Source of the DNA: Streptomyces naganishii JCM 4654 | GTDB taxonomy: Bacteria; Actinomycetota; Actinomycetes; Streptomycetales; Streptomycetaceae | NCBI RefSeq assembly: GCF_014650575.1 | Contig: NZ_BMVF01000002.1 | Span: 124,001-188,000, forward strand | Direction: 5' to 3' | Length of the DNA: 64,000 nt | Part shown: in pieces, positions 7,392 through 16,401 of the stretch | Layout of the letters: the number at the start of each line of letters is the position of its first letter | How positions within the stretch are numbered: the first letter of the stretch is position 1 | Notes under the pieces: generated by a model | The model's input: only the letters and a program-made list of their open reading frames with translations | What the model was told of the DNA's origin: nothing | Database searches by the model: none | Translations under genes and position numbers: made by a program

Positions 7392-7666
7392 TGCCGGGCA
7401 CGTTCACTGCGCAGATGTCCATGCGGCGGGGCCGCTGGCGCCTGTACGTGGTGCTGCTGAACACCACCGACCCCTGGCCCGAGTACAACTTCGGCACGGC
7501 CACGGTGCCCACGCTCGCGCAGCGCGTGAACGCGTTCAGCGTGCTCGGCTTCGAGCCGCTGCCCGGCGCTGCGTGGGAGTGGACCGAGGACAGCGAAGTC
7601 CCCGGCGACCCCGCCTCGCCGGTCCTGCTGATCGCCGCCGTTCATGTGCGGGCGGTGGGGGCGTGA
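7391..7666 (+). CDS. DUF6303 family protein
   Basis: This 91-residue protein starts at ATG 7391, overlapping the previous stop (TGATG); an in-frame GTG three bases earlier is less likely. It has a beta-rich N-terminus (GRWRLYVVLLNT), the conserved WPEYNF and GFEPLPGAAWEWTED segments, and a C-terminal SPVLLIAAVHV strand, as in the DUF6303 family of Streptomyces mobile elements. Function is unknown. It ends with a GTGA overlap into the next gene. Confidence 0.8.
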   Translation: MPGTFTAQMSMRRGRWRLYVVLLNTTDPWPEYNFGTATVPTLAQRVNAFSVLGFEPLPGAAWEWTEDSEVPGDPASPVLLIAAVHVRAVGA

Positions 7667-8670
7667 ACACCGTTCAGATCCGTTCAGCGGAACGCGCGTT
7701 GTCGGCCGGTACGTGGCTGATCGTCGGGGGCGCGATGCTGTACTCGATCCTCACCGTGACTCCGCTCGCGGCCGGTCACACGCCCGCGAGGTGGGCGTGG
7801 ACGGCCCCGATCCTGCCGCTGGTCGTTGACGCCGCGGTGGTCATCGTGGTCCGCCTGGACGCGGTGCTCGCCCGGCTCGGGGGACACGGCGGCAGGTGGC
7901 CCGTCGTGCTGCGGTGGATGACCGGCTGCATGACGCTGGCGCTCAACGTGGCCGACTCCGCGTTGAAAGGCGACCTGGTGGGCGTGGCCGTGCACGCGGT
8001 CGCCCCGCTGCTGCTGATCGTCACCGCCGAGACGGGGCTCGCCTACCGGCGGGCCATCACCGCCGCGGTCATGGCGCTGGAGGCCAGGCAGCAGGCCGAG
8101 CGGGAAGCCCGCGAGCAAGCGGCCACCGCCCGGCGCGAGGAGGCCGCCCGCCGGGCGCGTGAGGAACGCGAGCACGCCGCGGCGCTGGCCCGTGAACAGC
8201 GTGAGCACGAAGCCCGCATGGCCCGTGAACAGGCCGAGCGGGAAGCCGCCGTGCGGCGCGAGGAACGCGAGCACGAACAGGCCCGCGAGCGAGCCGAGCA
8301 GGCCGAGCGTGAACGCCGCGAGCGGGAGCATGAACACCTCCAGCGCGAGCGTGAACGCCAAGAACGCCAAGCCCGCGAGCGGGCCGAGCGGGAGCAGCGT
8401 GAGCGGGCCGAGCGTGAACGCCGTGAACGCCAGCAGCGCGAGGAGCAGGCCGCGCGTGAACGCGCCGCACTGCTGGCTCGTGGCCCGGCCGCGGGCAAGC
8501 TCCCAGAGGGAGAGGCGCGGGCGATCGTAGCGGCAGCTTTCGCTGCGGAGTTGTCGGTGCGGGCTGCGGCTGAGTTGTGCGGCTGGTCGGTCGGCTGGGT
8601 CTCCGCCCGCTACGCCGAACACCGCGCCCCCGGCTCGGGCGGCGCTGAGCTGGCGATCGCTAGCCACTGA
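7663..8670 (+). CDS. DUF2637 membrane protein with long charged coiled coil and C-terminal HTH
   Basis: This 335-residue protein starts at GTG 7663. Residues 12-130 hold about four membrane helices of the DUF2637 type found in SpdB-like spread proteins. Residues about 135-275 are an unbroken Arg/Glu/Ala-rich coiled coil of repeated 'REREQ' heptads. Residues 285-320 look like a helix-turn-helix (VRAAAELCGWSVGWVSARY). I infer a role in hypha-to-hypha spread with TraB, perhaps linking membrane and DNA. The coiled coil is long for the family. Confidence 0.8.
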   Translation: MNTVQIRSAERALSAGTWLIVGGAMLYSILTVTPLAAGHTPARWAWTAPILPLVVDAAVVIVVRLDAVLARLGGHGGRWPVVLRWMTGCMTLALNVADSALKGDLVGVAVHAVAPLLLIVTAETGLAYRRAITAAVMALEARQQAEREAREQAATARREEAARRAREEREHAAALAREQREHEARMAREQAEREAAVRREEREHEQARERAEQAERERREREHEHLQRERERQERQARERAEREQRERAERERRERQQREEQAARERAALLARGPAAGKLPEGEARAIVAAAFAAELSVRAAAELCGWSVGWVSARYAEHRAPGSGGAELAIASH

Positions 8671-9008
8671 TGGCCGGCATTCCTGTCTACCGGTGGCGGC
8701 TGGCACCGGAGGGTTTGGCCACGGTCCGCCAGCTGAGGGCGATGAACCTGCGCCCCGGCGGTCAGGACGTGGCAGCCCAGATCGAGCGTCCGCGGCGGCG
8801 CCGCGACCCGCTGGTCGCCTACCTGTACTCGATCGAGCAGGCCAAGCCCGTGCGGCCGATGACGCCCGCGAAGTGGGCGGCACTGGCCAAAGCGAACGCC
8901 GCCCGGCGCAGGTGCCCCCAGTGCGGTCGGGATGCCGGATACATCATCCCGCCCTCGCTCGGCATGTGCGCCACCTGCGCCTTTCCCGAGGAACAGTGCG
9001 CCGCTTGA
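8670..9008 (+). CDS. Zinc-ribbon protein of the RRQRL type
   Basis: This 112-residue protein has two Cys pairs in its C-terminal part (CPQC about 30 residues from the end and CATC further on), a probable four-Cys zinc site, preceded by a basic AARRR stretch. The N-terminal YRWRL and RPGG segments match the 'RRQRL motif-containing zinc-binding' proteins of Streptomyces AICEs. Function is unknown; DNA binding is plausible. The ATG overlaps the preceding stop by one base. Confidence 0.75.
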   Translation: MAGIPVYRWRLAPEGLATVRQLRAMNLRPGGQDVAAQIERPRRRRDPLVAYLYSIEQAKPVRPMTPAKWAALAKANAARRRCPQCGRDAGYIIPPSLGMCATCAFPEEQCAA

Positions 9009-9086
9009 AGCCCTGTTGGCAGGCCCGGCCGAACACCTTCCACAGCAACCGGCCGGGCCCTACTCCCCAAAAGGAGTGCTCTCAGC

Positions 9087-10667
9087 ATGACGGAACTCAG
9101 CACTGAGCCGGTAGCCGTCGAGGCTGCTCCCACCGCACCGCCCCCGCCGCCCGAGCCGCAGACCACCGCCGCACCCGTCGCGGATGTGGACCACACGCCC
9201 GGCGGCTGGCCGGTGGTCCCGCTCGCCCTGTCCGGGGCGAACACGACCGTGGGCATGGTCGCCGCCGCGTCCCTTGCCGGCGGCCCGATCGCCGCCATGG
9301 TCGCCGCAACCGGCGCCGTGGTCCTCGGGACGGTCGCCGCGGCCCGATCCCGCACGCCCAACGCCCGCCGCGACGCCCGCCGTACTGCGGCCCGCGCGGC
9401 CGGCCGCAACGCCGCCCGCAGCACGGGCCTGCGCAGCGGTACAGGAGCAGGCGGCAGCCGATCCGGCGCCGGTCGTTCGTCCGGGTCGCGGGCCGCTCGC
9501 TCCGGCGGCCGGTCGGGCAGCGTTCCCGGCCAGCACCGCCGTACCGGCCCGACCGCCCGCCACGGCAGCACGGCAGCGGGCACCAAGTCCCCTGGCAAGG
9601 CTGGTCAGGGTCTGTCCAAGCGGACGGCCAGCGGCGCGGGCAAGGCCGCGGGCCGGGCCGGGCAGATCCGGGCCCTGCGAGGCTCCCAGAAGGCCGCGGC
9701 CGGGTCCCGGGCCGAGCGGCGGGCGCAGACCACGGCCGCGCGCCGTGCGGTGGCCGATGCCCGCCGCAACGCCAAAGCCGCAGCCGGCAAGGGCGGGTTG
9801 GGCAAGCGCGGCAGCGCCGCCGGGCGTCTGCTGGGCGGCGCGGTGCGCAGGGCCCGGGCTGCGAGGGATGCGGCGATCGCCAAGCAGCGTGCCAAGCGCG
9901 ACGCCAAGGCGGGCGGCACGGTGGCCGCGCAGCGCGCCGCCGTGCGCAGGGCACCCGCCCGCAAGGCGGCGCGTAAGGCGCTGCGCCGGTCCGCGGCCCG
10001 CTTCCACGGCCGCCGCCTGCTCGCCGCCCTGTTCGCCCTCCCGATCGGCCTGCTCGGACTGATCACGAGCCCGATCGGGCGCAAGTTGCGTCTCCCGTGG
10101 CTGGTCCACCCCGGCCGCCGCCTGTACCGGCGGTTGGTCGGCGTCGCGGCCGCGCAGCGCGCCGAGCGTGACGCCGAGATCCGCCAGGAGCAGGCCGAGC
10201 AGGAAGCCGCCGCCGACGCGGAGGCCGCCGAGGACACAACCGGCGGTATCGCGGACGGCGTTCAGCGGCCCGCGGCCAAGGTCCCCACCAGCACGAACGA
10301 TCCCATCAGTGAAGGAGAGAGCGTGTCCGGTTTCCGGTTCGAAGAGGTCGCGGCCGAGATGGAGCAGGCCGCCAACTCCTACGACCCCGACAACGCCATG
10401 GAGATCCTCGCCATGGTCGAGGGGCTCCCGGCCGCGCTGACCAGCGTGGCCAACGTCATGAAGCTCCTCGCCGAGCGCTCCGACAGCGAGTTCCCGCTGG
10501 AGAAGGAGGTCGCGGACGGCTTCAACGACATCTTCGGCGCCCTGATGAGCGCCGTCGCGGTCGCTGAGGACATGGGCCCGCTGTTCCGCCAGGCCCACGC
10601 GCAGGACATCGCCCGGCACGAGGACCCCCGCAACGGCCACGAGGCCGAGAAGGGCTGGAACGTCTGA
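9087..10667 (+). CDS. Ala/Arg/Gly-rich basic membrane-associated transfer protein
   Basis: This 526-residue protein starts at ATG 9087 after AAAAGGAG. An N-terminal Pro-rich segment is followed by a hydrophobic hairpin (about residues 42-82), about 220 residues of Ala/Arg/Gly-rich low-complexity sequence, a second hydrophobic segment near 310-330 (LLAALFALPIGLLGLI), an acidic linker and a helical C-terminal domain (about 410-510). It ends one base before the TraB gene. I infer a structural partner of the translocase. Its composition would let it bind DNA. I do not recognise a named family. Confidence 0.65.
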   Translation: MTELSTEPVAVEAAPTAPPPPPEPQTTAAPVADVDHTPGGWPVVPLALSGANTTVGMVAAASLAGGPIAAMVAATGAVVLGTVAAARSRTPNARRDARRTAARAAGRNAARSTGLRSGTGAGGSRSGAGRSSGSRAARSGGRSGSVPGQHRRTGPTARHGSTAAGTKSPGKAGQGLSKRTASGAGKAAGRAGQIRALRGSQKAAAGSRAERRAQTTAARRAVADARRNAKAAAGKGGLGKRGSAAGRLLGGAVRRARAARDAAIAKQRAKRDAKAGGTVAAQRAAVRRAPARKAARKALRRSAARFHGRRLLAALFALPIGLLGLITSPIGRKLRLPWLVHPGRRLYRRLVGVAAAQRAERDAEIRQEQAEQEAAADAEAAEDTTGGIADGVQRPAAKVPTSTNDPISEGESVSGFRFEEVAAEMEQAANSYDPDNAMEILAMVEGLPAALTSVANVMKLLAERSDSEFPLEKEVADGFNDIFGALMSAVAVAEDMGPLFRQAHAQDIARHEDPRNGHEAEKGWNV

Positions 10668-10668
10668 G

Positions 10669-12783
10669 ATGAGCAGCACCGCCACCGCCAAACAGAACGC
10701 CGGCAGTGGCCCGGTGCTGGACTGGGCCGCCGGTCACGGACCCGTGACCGGCGCCCTGTCCGCCACCACCGGAGCCTTCGCCGTCGCCACCACCGGCGCC
10801 GCAACCGCCATGCCCCCCGGTTGGGCCCTGGCCGTGGGTGCGGCCGGCGCCCTGGGTCACACCGTCGTGGGGCTGCGCGTGCGCAACGCCGGCCGCACCC
10901 TGGCCACCCGCGCCGCTTCCTGGCTCGTCGGTGCGGGATGGACCACGTGGGCCATGACCCACGGACCTCTCACGTGGGCTGCGCTCGGTTCGCTCGCCAC
11001 GATCGGCGTCGGCATCGGCGCCGCCGCCCGATCCTCTGCCCTGTACGAAGAGGCCCGCGAGGAGGAGGCGATCGCGGCCGAGCAGCGGGCCATTGCGCGG
11101 GAGTTGTCCGCGGAGCGGCGGGCGATCGCCGCGGAATGGGTGGACCGCATCCAGCGAGTGTGCGGGATCACCGTGCGCGTGCTGGGGGTGGAGCAGTGGC
11201 CGACCGGGGCCGGATTCTCCATCGACGCCGAACTCCCGCCGGGCGGCGCCACCTGGAACAAGATTGCCGCCGAGTCGCCGCGGCTGTCCGCGGACGCCCG
11301 CCTGCCGCACGGCTGCACCGCCACCGCATCCCCCGGCATCCACCAGGGCCGCGTCATCGTCGACGTGACCACCCTCAACGTGCTGGAACAGGAGCGCACC
11401 TACCCGGCCGAATACGGGCCGCTGTCCCTGCACACCGGCATCCCGTGGGGCTACCGCACCAACGCCGAGGAGATCCGGGCCTACCTGCGCGAACAGTGCG
11501 CCCTCATCGTCGGGCCCACCGGCTCGGGGAAGACCAACCTGGTCCACTCGATCCTGGCCGGGTTCGCCCGCGCCGAGGACGTGCTGACCTGGGTGATCGA
11601 CCTCAACGCCGGATCCGCCGGCCTGCCCTGGGTCCTCCCGGCACTCAACGGGGAGATCACCACGGCAGACGGCCCGCCCGTCCGGCCTGGCATCGACTGG
11701 CTCGCCGGGACGTTCGACGAAGCCATGACCATGCTGGACACCGCCGTCAGGGTCGCCAAGCAGCGCAAGATGGGCTACCAAAACGTGCTCGCCCGCGCGA
11801 ACACGGATCTACTGCCCGTCAGCCCGAAGATCCCCCAGATCATGCTGGTCATCGACGAGGGCGCGGAGATCCTGGCCAGCCCCGACCGGCAGGTCCGCAA
11901 GCTCGGGGAAAAGATCCTGGAGGTCATCCGGATCGCCCGCGCCATAGGCATCCGCACCGTCCTGACCGCCCTCGGGGCGACCGGGAGCGTGCTGAGCAAC
12001 CTCATGATCAGGCGGGAAGCCAAGGTCCGCGTCGCCCTGACCGGCGGTGAGACCGAGGGCATGGACCTGTCGAAGATGTTCCCCGGCTCGCGCGGGCTGC
12101 GCGTGGACCAGGCCCCGCACAAGGGCGCCGGGTTCATGGCCACCCCGGAGTCCCCGGCCGCGCTGTTCAAGGCCTGGCGCATCCTCCCGAACCAGATCCG
12201 CGAGATCATCGCCGCCACCTCCGACCGGCACCCGGTACTGGACGAGGTCTCCGCCAAGGCGGCCGGGGCCGCCTACGCCCGGCGCTGGGATGCCGAGCGC
12301 ACCGCATGGATGCTCGACCGCACCCCCGACGACACCACCGGCACCACCCCGGCCGGGGGCGGGCTGAGCCTGTCCGCGCTGCGCGAGCCGAACACCGAGC
12401 AGGCCACGCCAGAGGACGAGATGCTGCGCCGCTTCCGCGAGCAGATCGACGCTCAGTTCGCCACCGCCGCCGACCCGCACACCCCGACAGCCGAGACGGC
12501 ACCGCCGGCTGCGGGCGGGCTGAACCTGTCGGCCCTGCGAGGGGAGCAGGACAGCCCCGCCCAACAAGCCGCGCTCGCGCTGCTGCTCGCCGCCGGCACC
12601 GAGGGCACCGGAGCCTCCGCGATCGCCCGCGCCCTGGCCGACGAGTACGGCACGACCCGTCAGACGGTCGTGGGCTGGCTCAAGACCTGGACGCAGGACG
12701 GCACCGCGGTACGCGTCGGGGAGGGCACCAAAGCCCGCTACGTCCACCGCCGCCACGCCCCCGGGCAACCGCCCGAGAGCTGA
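10669..12783 (+). CDS. TraB-like FtsK/SpoIIIE conjugative DNA translocase
   Basis: This 704-residue protein has N-terminal membrane helices (about residues 25-125), a charged coiled segment, then an FtsK-type motor. Walker A GPTGSGKT is at about 282-289, Walker B IMLVIDEG at about 389-396. The C-terminal 70 residues form a winged-helix (ASAIARALADEYGTTRQTV) comparable to the FtsK gamma domain that in TraB reads 8-bp recognition repeats. The family moves double-stranded plasmid DNA between hyphae. Repeats that could be its target start four bases after the stop (12787-12945). Confidence 0.92.
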   Translation: MSSTATAKQNAGSGPVLDWAAGHGPVTGALSATTGAFAVATTGAATAMPPGWALAVGAAGALGHTVVGLRVRNAGRTLATRAASWLVGAGWTTWAMTHGPLTWAALGSLATIGVGIGAAARSSALYEEAREEEAIAAEQRAIARELSAERRAIAAEWVDRIQRVCGITVRVLGVEQWPTGAGFSIDAELPPGGATWNKIAAESPRLSADARLPHGCTATASPGIHQGRVIVDVTTLNVLEQERTYPAEYGPLSLHTGIPWGYRTNAEEIRAYLREQCALIVGPTGSGKTNLVHSILAGFARAEDVLTWVIDLNAGSAGLPWVLPALNGEITTADGPPVRPGIDWLAGTFDEAMTMLDTAVRVAKQRKMGYQNVLARANTDLLPVSPKIPQIMLVIDEGAEILASPDRQVRKLGEKILEVIRIARAIGIRTVLTALGATGSVLSNLMIRREAKVRVALTGGETEGMDLSKMFPGSRGLRVDQAPHKGAGFMATPESPAALFKAWRILPNQIREIIAATSDRHPVLDEVSAKAAGAAYARRWDAERTAWMLDRTPDDTTGTTPAGGGLSLSALREPNTEQATPEDEMLRRFREQIDAQFATAADPHTPTAETAPPAAGGLNLSALRGEQDSPAQQAALALLLAAGTEGTGASAIARALADEYGTTRQTVVGWLKTWTQDGTAVRVGEGTKARYVHRRHAPGQPPES

Positions 12784-12786
12784 TCA

Positions 12787-12945
12787 CTTGTCGCTTGTCA
12801 CCCCCGCCAGAACACACGCCGCTGCGCCGGGCCTGGAGGCCCGGAAACGGCTTGTGACCTGCAAGGCGACAAGCGACAAGACAAGACAAGCGACAAGCCA
12901 GACGACAAGCCAGACGACAAGCCGCACGACAAGCGACACGACAAG
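12787..12945. repeat. GACAAG repeat array, candidate clt transfer locus of element 1
   Basis: Nine direct copies of GACAAG start at 12868, 12875, 12880, 12885, 12892, 12904, 12916, 12928 and 12940; the last five are spaced exactly 12 bp. Two inverted copies (CTTGTC) lie at 12787 and 12794, 7 bp apart. The array directly follows the TraB-like gene. In Streptomyces plasmids the cis-acting clt locus lies by traB and consists of short direct repeats read by the TraB winged helix; the known pSVH1 8-mer is a different sequence. Position and layout fit; the function is inferred. Confidence 0.65.
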
Positions 12946-13006
12946 CAGGCACGGGCAGCACCCGCACGACGCGGGGGGCTGCCCGCCGCATTGAAGGGAC
13001 CCCGTT

Positions 13007-13528
13007 GTGCGCCCCGACACCCCCGCCGAGAGCACCCCCGACTCTGCCCCCTGGCACCCGCGGATGAGCGACGCGGAAGCAACCGCCGAAGCACAGCGCA
13101 TCATCGCCGATGCCTACCGGCCCGTGCCACAGATGCCCACCCGCTACCGGGACACCGCCCCGCTGCCCGCCTACGGCAGCACCCCGCCCGTCCCCCAGCC
13201 CGACAGCCGGATCGTCCCGGCATGGGCCGCGGGCACCGCCGTCGCCGGCATCGGAGTCGGCGCCACGTGTGTGGGCGTCGGCTGCGGCATCTGGCTCGCC
13301 TGCCAGGGATTCGCCGCCGTCACGCTGACCAGCGTCCTCTTCGTCACCCTCCCGATCGCCGCGGTGGCCGCGGTCGCCGCCGCCATCGGATCGGCCGTGC
13401 GCTCACTCAAGGCCAGCCACACCGAGACCCACCACCACTACTCCGGGCCCGTCCGGCAGGAAACCAACACGATCACCGCCCCCGCGTACGGGCTGATCGC
13501 CCGCAACCGCAACAACCTCACCCGCTGA
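13007..13528 (+). CDS. Small transfer-region membrane protein
   Basis: This 173-residue protein starts at GTG 13007, with GAAGGGA upstream. A soluble N-terminal part (1-70) is followed by two long hydrophobic segments (about 72-98 and 100-127), then a basic tail with HTETHHHYSG and a C-terminal ITAPAYGLIARNRNN. It resembles the spd-type small membrane proteins near tra genes of Streptomyces elements; I cannot name a family. It sits between the candidate clt and the replication genes. Confidence 0.65.
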   Translation: MRPDTPAESTPDSAPWHPRMSDAEATAEAQRIIADAYRPVPQMPTRYRDTAPLPAYGSTPPVPQPDSRIVPAWAAGTAVAGIGVGATCVGVGCGIWLACQGFAAVTLTSVLFVTLPIAAVAAVAAAIGSAVRSLKASHTETHHHYSGPVRQETNTITAPAYGLIARNRNNLTR

Positions 13529-13535
13529 CAACGCC

Positions 13536-13573
13536 AAAGGCGGCCCCCTCTCGCCAAAGACCGGGCCGCCCTT
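13536..13573 (+). terminator. Hairpin after the transfer genes
   Basis: GGCGGCCC (from 13539) pairs with GGGCCGCC (13563-13570) a few bases after the stop at 13528. It has no T-run, which is usual in this genus, and could separate transfer from replication genes. Confidence 0.45.
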
Positions 13574-13611
13574 GTCCACCTGCCACTAACTGACCTGTGG
13601 AGGTTCCCAGC

Positions 13612-14472
13612 ATGACGCAACCGACCGACATTCGGGGAGAGCACCTGCGTACCGCTCTCTCCCTTGCAGCCTCCGGGCTGCCCGTGCTGCCGTTACGAGC
13701 CGGGAAGGTGCCGTTCGGTAACTGCCGCCGCTGCGCCAACAACGCTTGTGGCGGCCGACCCAACATGAAGACCCCGGGCCCCTGCACGTGCCCAGGACCC
13801 TGCCACGGCTGGGCCGCCGCCACCACGGACCCGCACGTCATTGGCTCTGGACCCTGGCGCCGCGCGTGGCTACAAGCCGAGGCGGTCGCCTACCACCCGG
13901 GCGGGGCGGGGCTGACGGTCGTGGACCTGGACAACGCCGACGCGATCGCGTGGGCCCGCGAGAATCTGCCCGCCACCAAGGCTGTGCCCACTACCCGGGG
14001 AGAGCACTGGCTGTACCTCGGCCGGATGCAGTCCGCGAACGCGGTCCGGCCGGGCGTGGACATCAAGTCCACCATGGCCTACGCCCGGTGGCTCGGGTTC
14101 GGCACCGGCATCATGGCCTTCCTGCCAGATGCCGTACGCGCTCTCGCCGCGAACAAGCCCGCCCCGGCTCGCCCCTCGTCGCAGGCGGCCACGGCGCCCG
14201 CCCCGGCCGGTGGCGGTGAGTGCCGCCACCGTACGCCGGCGTTCCTGGAGCGTGGCATCGCCATGGCGGAGCAGCGCATCACCGGCGCGAGCGAGGCGGT
14301 GCACGCCACCGTTTACCGCACCTTCCTGGCCGTGCTCTCCACGCACGGCCGGTGCGGCTGCCTCACCGACGCCCACGTGGCGCGGCTGTTCGCCGCCGCG
14401 CAGGCCAAGGGCGAAACACCCCGGCACTGCACGGAAGCGTGGATCAACGCCCGCACCCGGTTGGGGCTGTGA
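13612..14472 (+). CDS. Bifunctional DNA primase-polymerase (prim-pol)
   Basis: This 286-residue protein starts at ATG 13612, with GGAGG 8 nt upstream. The prim-pol core is visible: GLPVLPLRAGKVPF near the N-terminus, a Cys-rich insert (about 38-65) that may bind zinc, the metal-binding VVDLDN with its DxD, the histidine in GEHWLY, and GVDIKS. A C-terminal helical region follows (205-285). The family starts and extends DNA chains for plasmid and AICE replication. The next gene, an ATPase, begins two bases after the stop, so the two form the replication unit; this makes element 1 a RepPP-type AICE. Confidence 0.88.
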   Translation: MTQPTDIRGEHLRTALSLAASGLPVLPLRAGKVPFGNCRRCANNACGGRPNMKTPGPCTCPGPCHGWAAATTDPHVIGSGPWRRAWLQAEAVAYHPGGAGLTVVDLDNADAIAWARENLPATKAVPTTRGEHWLYLGRMQSANAVRPGVDIKSTMAYARWLGFGTGIMAFLPDAVRALAANKPAPARPSSQAATAPAPAGGGECRHRTPAFLERGIAMAEQRITGASEAVHATVYRTFLAVLSTHGRCGCLTDAHVARLFAAAQAKGETPRHCTEAWINARTRLGL

Positions 14473-14474
14473 GC

Positions 14475-15950
14475 ATGGAAGACGACGACAAGAACCCGGC
14501 CCGGAAGGTCATCGCGGACTACGCCCAAGAGCGCTTCCGCTACTTCCGCACCGCCGACGGCACCGTCTACGCCCAGCGCAAGGGCCACCCCGTGGCCCGC
14601 CCCATCCGCTCACAGGGCACTACCGGCAGCCACCGCCAAGAACTCATGGTCGGCCTGTTCAAAGACGGGCTCGGCACGTTCAACGGCACCGCGATGAAGG
14701 AAGCACTCGACTTGATCGAAGCACTCGCCCTCACCGAGCAGGTCCAGCCCGTCCACATCCGCGTCGCCCCCGGCCTGGACGGGGCCACCTGGCTGGACCT
14801 GGGCCGCAACGACGGACAGTCCGTCCGCATCCACCCCACCGGCTGGGACATCCGCACCCCCGACCCCAGCGAGGTGTGCTGGCGGCGCACCCAGCTCACC
14901 GGCGAACTGCCCCTGCCCGCCAAGGACACCAACGGCAAGGGCATCGACCTGCTGTTCAGGCTGTGCAACTTCGCAGGCGCCGAAACCGAGTGCCTGGCCA
15001 TGGCCTGGCTCATCGGCTGCCTGGAACCCTCCGTGCCCGTCCCCGCCCCCTTCCTCACCGGCCCCCAGGGCGCGGGGAAGTCCACGGGCGGACGGATGCT
15101 CATCCGGCTCATCGAGGGTATGACCGGCGACCTGCGCCGGGCCCCGAAGGACGAGGACAACCTGATCGCGGCCGTCGCGGCGGGATGGGTCACCGCACTC
15201 GACAACCTCTCCCACATGACCCCGGACCTGTCCGACGCGATGTGCTGCATCGTCACCGGAGCCGAGAGCGTCAAGCGCGCCCTGTTCACCGATGGAGACG
15301 TCTTCCGCGCCCGCTACCGCCGCCCCCTGCTCCTGACCGGGATCGACGTCGGCGTCATCCGGCCCGACCTCGCCGAGCGACTGCTCCCGCTGCGCCTGGA
15401 GCGGCCCAAGGTGCGGCGCACCGAAGCGGAGCTGTGGGCGGAGTACGCCGAAGCCCTGCCCATCATGCTCGGCTCCCTGCTGGACCTGACCGTCAAGGTC
15501 CGCGCCGCCACCGCGGAGACGCCGACCGACCTGCGCATGGCGGACTTCGCCCACCTGTGCGCGCAACTCGACGAAGCGATGGGGCTGGGAGCTCTGCGCG
15601 CCTACCGGGCCGGGCTGGACGACCTCAATGACGACGTTATCGAGGGGGACCTGCTGGCGCAGACCGTGTTGCAGTACGCGGCCGGCATGCAGCCCGGGGC
15701 ACAGGAGCGGATGACGTCCGCCGAGTGGCTGCACCTCCTCACCCGGCTCTACAGCGGCGAGGAGGGCCGCCCGCTGCCCAAGGGATGGCCAACCACCGGC
15801 AAGGTGCTCTCCGACCGGCTCAAGCGCCTTCAGCCCACCCTCGCCGCACGCGGCCTGGTCGTCGACTGGGGACGCACCCGCGAAGCCCGCTACATCGAGC
15901 TGACCGAGCCCGCACCGGCGCCCGGACCGCAACAGGCACCTGCATTCTGA
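14475..15950 (+). CDS. Replication P-loop ATPase/helicase partner of prim-pol
   Basis: This 491-residue protein starts at ATG 14475. Residues 1-150 are an N-terminal domain, followed by an AAA-like P-loop core: Walker A GPQGAGKST at about 197-205, a probable Walker B/sensor region in WVTALDNLSH, and LLLTGIDVGVIRPDLAERLLPL with an arginine-finger-like stretch. A C-terminal winged-helix-like region is at about 410-470. This pattern is that of ATPases encoded beside prim-pol in Streptomyces elements, where it would load or act as the helicase. A strong terminator follows 20 bp after its stop. Confidence 0.82.
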   Translation: MEDDDKNPARKVIADYAQERFRYFRTADGTVYAQRKGHPVARPIRSQGTTGSHRQELMVGLFKDGLGTFNGTAMKEALDLIEALALTEQVQPVHIRVAPGLDGATWLDLGRNDGQSVRIHPTGWDIRTPDPSEVCWRRTQLTGELPLPAKDTNGKGIDLLFRLCNFAGAETECLAMAWLIGCLEPSVPVPAPFLTGPQGAGKSTGGRMLIRLIEGMTGDLRRAPKDEDNLIAAVAAGWVTALDNLSHMTPDLSDAMCCIVTGAESVKRALFTDGDVFRARYRRPLLLTGIDVGVIRPDLAERLLPLRLERPKVRRTEAELWAEYAEALPIMLGSLLDLTVKVRAATAETPTDLRMADFAHLCAQLDEAMGLGALRAYRAGLDDLNDDVIEGDLLAQTVLQYAAGMQPGAQERMTSAEWLHLLTRLYSGEEGRPLPKGWPTTGKVLSDRLKRLQPTLAARGLVVDWGRTREARYIELTEPAPAPGPQQAPAF

Positions 15951-15970
15951 CCCCGAAGTCACCGCACACC

Positions 15971-16018
15971 AGCAAGAAGAGCACCCCGGGCGACGCGCCG
16001 GGGGGTGCTCTTCTTGCT
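15971..16018 (+). terminator. Strong hairpin terminator after the replication genes
   Basis: AGCAAGAAGAGCACCCC (15971-15987) pairs perfectly with GGGGTGCTCTTCTTGCT (16002-16018) around a GC-rich loop, 20 bp after the ATPase stop. Confidence 0.85.
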
Positions 16019-16132
16019 GTTCGGTGCGCAGCACCGCCCGAAGGACGTGCCGCGTAGCGGCTCCTTCTTCGCGTTCTGAGCCGCGCACAACCACAGACAC
16101 CACCCCCCTCTTTTCCTAAGTAGGGGAACGCT

Positions 16133-16338
16133 GCGTCACCTGCGTCACACGCGACGGAAAACGGCCCCTGACCAGCCGAAACAGGCGTGACGCAGAGCCC
16201 GACCGTCTGCGTCATCCTGCGTCACCTGCGTCACGCCCCCCGTGACGCGCGTGACGCGGCGGTGACGCACCTCAATCGCGCTCCGTCACAGATTCCCGCA
16301 GGTCAGGAGCCTGAATGACGCAGGTGACGCTGTGACGC
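16133..16338. repeat. GCGTCAC iteron array, candidate replication origin of element 1
   Basis: Ten exact copies of GCGTCAC or its complement GTGACGC lie within 206 bp: forward at 16133, 16142, 16219 and 16228; reverse at 16187, 16242, 16251, 16262, 16324 and 16332. Near-copies (GCGTCAT at 16209, ATGACGC at 16315) add to this. Neighbours are often 9 bp apart. The array lies between the prim-pol/ATPase genes and xis-int, where an origin or a regulator-binding region would be expected. Confidence 0.7.
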
Positions 16339-16401
16339 AGAAATCCGAACCTCGGACAGGTACGTGCTCCGCCATGACCAGAGCCTCAAAAGGAGACGAC
16401 C

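Noticed and set aside
8043..8498. Leftward Ala/Arg/Ser repeat frames opposite the DUF2637 coiled coil
   Set aside because: They mirror the Glu/Arg heptads of the real gene.
12860..12950. CRISPR-like array
   Set aside because: The GACAAG copies are short, almost contiguous and have no unique spacers; spacing is 5-12 bp.
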